Assembly (NCBI RefSeq): GCF_000426525.1
Contig: NZ_KE384533.1
Coordinates: 1,094,562 to 1,158,561, forward strand
Reading direction: 5' to 3'
Length of the DNA: 64,000 nucleotides
Source: Nocardioides alkalitolerans DSM 16699
Lineage (GTDB): Bacteria; Actinomycetota; Actinomycetes; Propionibacteriales; Nocardioidaceae
In this document: in pieces, positions 62,663-64,000 of the stretch
Layout of the letters: each line of letters begins with the position of its first letter
Position numbering within the stretch: the first letter of the stretch is position 1
Notes under the pieces: generated by a model
Database searches by the model: none
The model's input: only the letters and a program-made list of their open reading frames with translations
What the model was told of the DNA's origin: nothing
Translations under genes and position numbers: made by a program

Positions 62663-62929
62663 GTGAAGGAGTTCGCGACGTACACCCTGCTCCGCCTGGT
62701 CTACCTGGTGGTGACCTACGTGATCGTCCTCGGCGTGTGGATGCTCGTCACCGACCGCGAGGGCCTCATCCAGCTCGAGCCGCTCGTGATCGCGTTCCTG
62801 GTCTCGGGCATCGCCTCCTACCTGCTGCTCGACCGGCAGCGCGAGGCGTTCGCGCAGCGGGTCGACGCCCGTGCCCGCCGCGCGTCCGACAACTTCTCGA
62901 AGATGAAGGCGCGCGAGGACGAGGACTGA
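62663..62929 (+). CDS. DUF4229 small membrane protein
   Basis: 88-residue protein with two membrane helices (LLRLVYLVVTYVIVLGVWML; LVIAFLVSGIASYLLL) and a basic tail with RQREAFAQRVDARARRASDNF, the pattern of the actinobacterial DUF4229 family. GTG at 62663 follows TACGCT (62649-62654) by eight bases. Function unknown. The stop is directly followed by the next GTG. Confidence 0.85.
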   Translation: MKEFATYTLLRLVYLVVTYVIVLGVWMLVTDREGLIQLEPLVIAFLVSGIASYLLLDRQREAFAQRVDARARRASDNFSKMKAREDED

Positions 62930-62930
62930 G

Positions 62931-64000
62931 GTGACGGAGCCCGAGCCCGCCACGTCGGGCACCTTCGTCTCGTACGACGCCCCCGACCGCCGTCGCTGGC
63001 TCGCCGAGGCGGTGCGCGCGGTCGAGGCCGACGCGAACCGCTCGGCCGACACCCACCTCCACCAGTTCCCGCTCGACCCGGCGTGGTCGGTCGACCTCTA
63101 CCTCAAGGACGAGTCGGTCCACCCGACGGGCTCGTTGAAGCACCGCCTGGCGCGGTCGCTGTTCCTCTACGCGCTCGTCAACGGCTGGGTCACCGAGGGC
63201 ACGACGGTCATCGAGGCGTCGTCCGGGTCCACGGCCGTCTCCGAGGCCTACTTCGCCCGCCTGCTCGGGCTGCCGTTCGTGGCCGTCATGCCCCGCACCA
63301 CCTCGCCGGAGAAGATCGCGCTCATCGAGTTCCACGGCGGCCGCTGCCACTTCGTGGACGAGCCGGGGCGCGTCTACGCCGAGGCCCGGCGGCTCGCGGA
63401 CGAGACCGGCGGCCACTACATGGACCAGTTCACCTACGCCGAGCGCGCCACCGACTGGCGGGGCAACAACAACATCGCCGTGTCGATCTTCGAGCAGATG
63501 GCGCTCGAGCGGCACCCCGTGCCGTCCTGGGTGGTCGTGGGCGCCGGGACGGGCGGCACGTCGGCGACGATCGGGCGCTACGTCCGCTACCGCTGCCACC
63601 CGACGCGGGTGCTCGTCACCGACCCGGAGAGCTCGGCCTTCTTCGGCGCCTACGCGGCGCAGGACCCGTCGTACACGGTGCCGGGCAGCTCCCGCATCGA
63701 GGGCATCGGGCGTCCGCGCGTGGAGCCGTCGTTCGTGCCGGGGGTCGTCGACGCCATGCTCTCCGTGCCCGACGCGGCCTCGGTCGCCGCCGCCCGCTGG
63801 TGCACGGCGGTGACGGGCCGCTCGGCGGGAGGCTCGACCGGTACGGCGCTGTGGGGCGCCGTGCGGATGCTCGCGGAGATGCGGGCGCGCGGGGAGGCCG
63901 GCTCGGTCGTCACGCTGCTCTGCGACGGCGGCGAGCGCTACGCGCACACCTACTACGACGACGCCTGGGTCGCGGCGCAGGGCTTGGACGTGGCGGCGTG
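62931..64000 (+). CDS. PLP-dependent cysteine synthase/desulfhydrase family protein (3' end cut by window)
   Basis: At least 356 residues; the frame is open to the window end. Fold-type II PLP enzyme: the cofactor Lys is in HPTGSLKHRLARSLF, the substrate loop is EASSGSTAVSEAYFA (Ser-Gly-Ser-Thr), WRGNNNIA follows, and the phosphate-binding Gly loop is VGAGTGGTSATIGRY. The SLKHR and SSGSTAVSEAYF forms point to the Cds1 group (cysteine desulfhydrase, Rv3684-like) rather than biosynthetic CysK/CysM, but activity needs testing. GTG at 62931 lies directly after the DUF4229 stop with GAGGACTGAG upstream. Confidence 0.9.
   Translation, partial: MTEPEPATSGTFVSYDAPDRRRWLAEAVRAVEADANRSADTHLHQFPLDPAWSVDLYLKDESVHPTGSLKHRLARSLFLYALVNGWVTEGTTVIEASSGSTAVSEAYFARLLGLPFVAVMPRTTSPEKIALIEFHGGRCHFVDEPGRVYAEARRLADETGGHYMDQFTYAERATDWRGNNNIAVSIFEQMALERHPVPSWVVVGAGTGGTSATIGRYVRYRCHPTRVLVTDPESSAFFGAYAAQDPSYTVPGSSRIEGIGRPRVEPSFVPGVVDAMLSVPDAASVAAARWCTAVTGRSAGGSTGTALWGAVRMLAEMRARGEAGSVVTLLCDGGERYAHTYYDDAWVAAQGLDVAA

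Overview
The window is very GC-rich actinobacterial chromosome with almost no spacer DNA. Third-position G/C, GTG starts and ATGA/GTGA gene overlaps are everywhere. Mycothiol synthase (mshD), the orphan nitrogen regulator GlnR, the redox repressor Rex, BldG and a BldN-type sigma factor beside the heme genes mark it as a Gram-positive actinomycete. Gene order resembles both Streptomyces (pst-pit-ppk-mshD-glnR; sigma factor-rex-hemACD) and Mycobacterium tuberculosis (Rv3649-Rv3659c; Rv0495c-Rv0530). My best guess is a Nocardioides-like member of the Nocardioidaceae; that placement is inference. I saw no rRNA or tRNA gene, CRISPR array, insertion sequence or prophage.

Layout. 1-3411: distal part of a Tad/Flp pilus operon (ATPase, two membrane platform proteins, pilin, two TadE-like minor components). 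3578-6849: DUF1998 helicase, bldG and a 51-codon ORF. 6880-10059: copper resistance operon csoR-copZ-small membrane protein-copA under a CsoR operator. 10094-20857: a phosphate island with mutT1, Pho-box-controlled pstSCAB, Pit transporter plus PhoU-like partner, and polyphosphate kinase. A solitary nuclease-like gene bracketed by two near-identical 61-nt hairpins sits between pstB and pit. 20988-27806: esterase, SGNH hydrolase, mshD, glnR, a MoaD-like protein, radA and a LacI regulator. 27910-38905: methyltransferase, glyoxalase-like protein, then the Rv0495c-Rv0502-like block (Cys-rich protein, ppx, TIM-barrel protein, proline dehydrogenase, proC, HAD, acuC-like, HTH protein, ribosomal bS22, epimerase, acyltransferase). 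39089-42302 (minus): HAD phosphatase, ECF sigma factor, DUF5667 membrane protein. 42388-48146: acyl-CoA-ligase-like protein, glutaredoxin-like protein and an envelope glycosylation cluster. 48217-57193: rex-hemA-hemC-hemD-hemB, a lytic transglycosylase and hemL (C5 heme pathway). 57240-62289: phosphatase and the System II cytochrome c maturation operon resA-ccdA-resB-ccsA. 62372-64000: two small membrane proteins and a cysteine-desulfhydrase-like PLP enzyme cut by the window end.

The genes combine sensibly. Phosphate uptake, polyphosphate synthesis and polyphosphate/(p)ppGpp hydrolysis lie close together. Rex, which senses NADH/NAD+, heads heme synthesis, and heme feeds the cytochrome c maturation genes a few kilobases on. 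The most unusual DNA is non-coding: the hairpin pair around the nuclease gene (with a third relative at 38955), three 60-bp tandem repeats with branched folding potential after hemB, a 27-bp direct repeat pair after the pilus operon, and a pervasive pattern of TANNNT boxes 6-8 nt before start codons that implies leaderless mRNAs.
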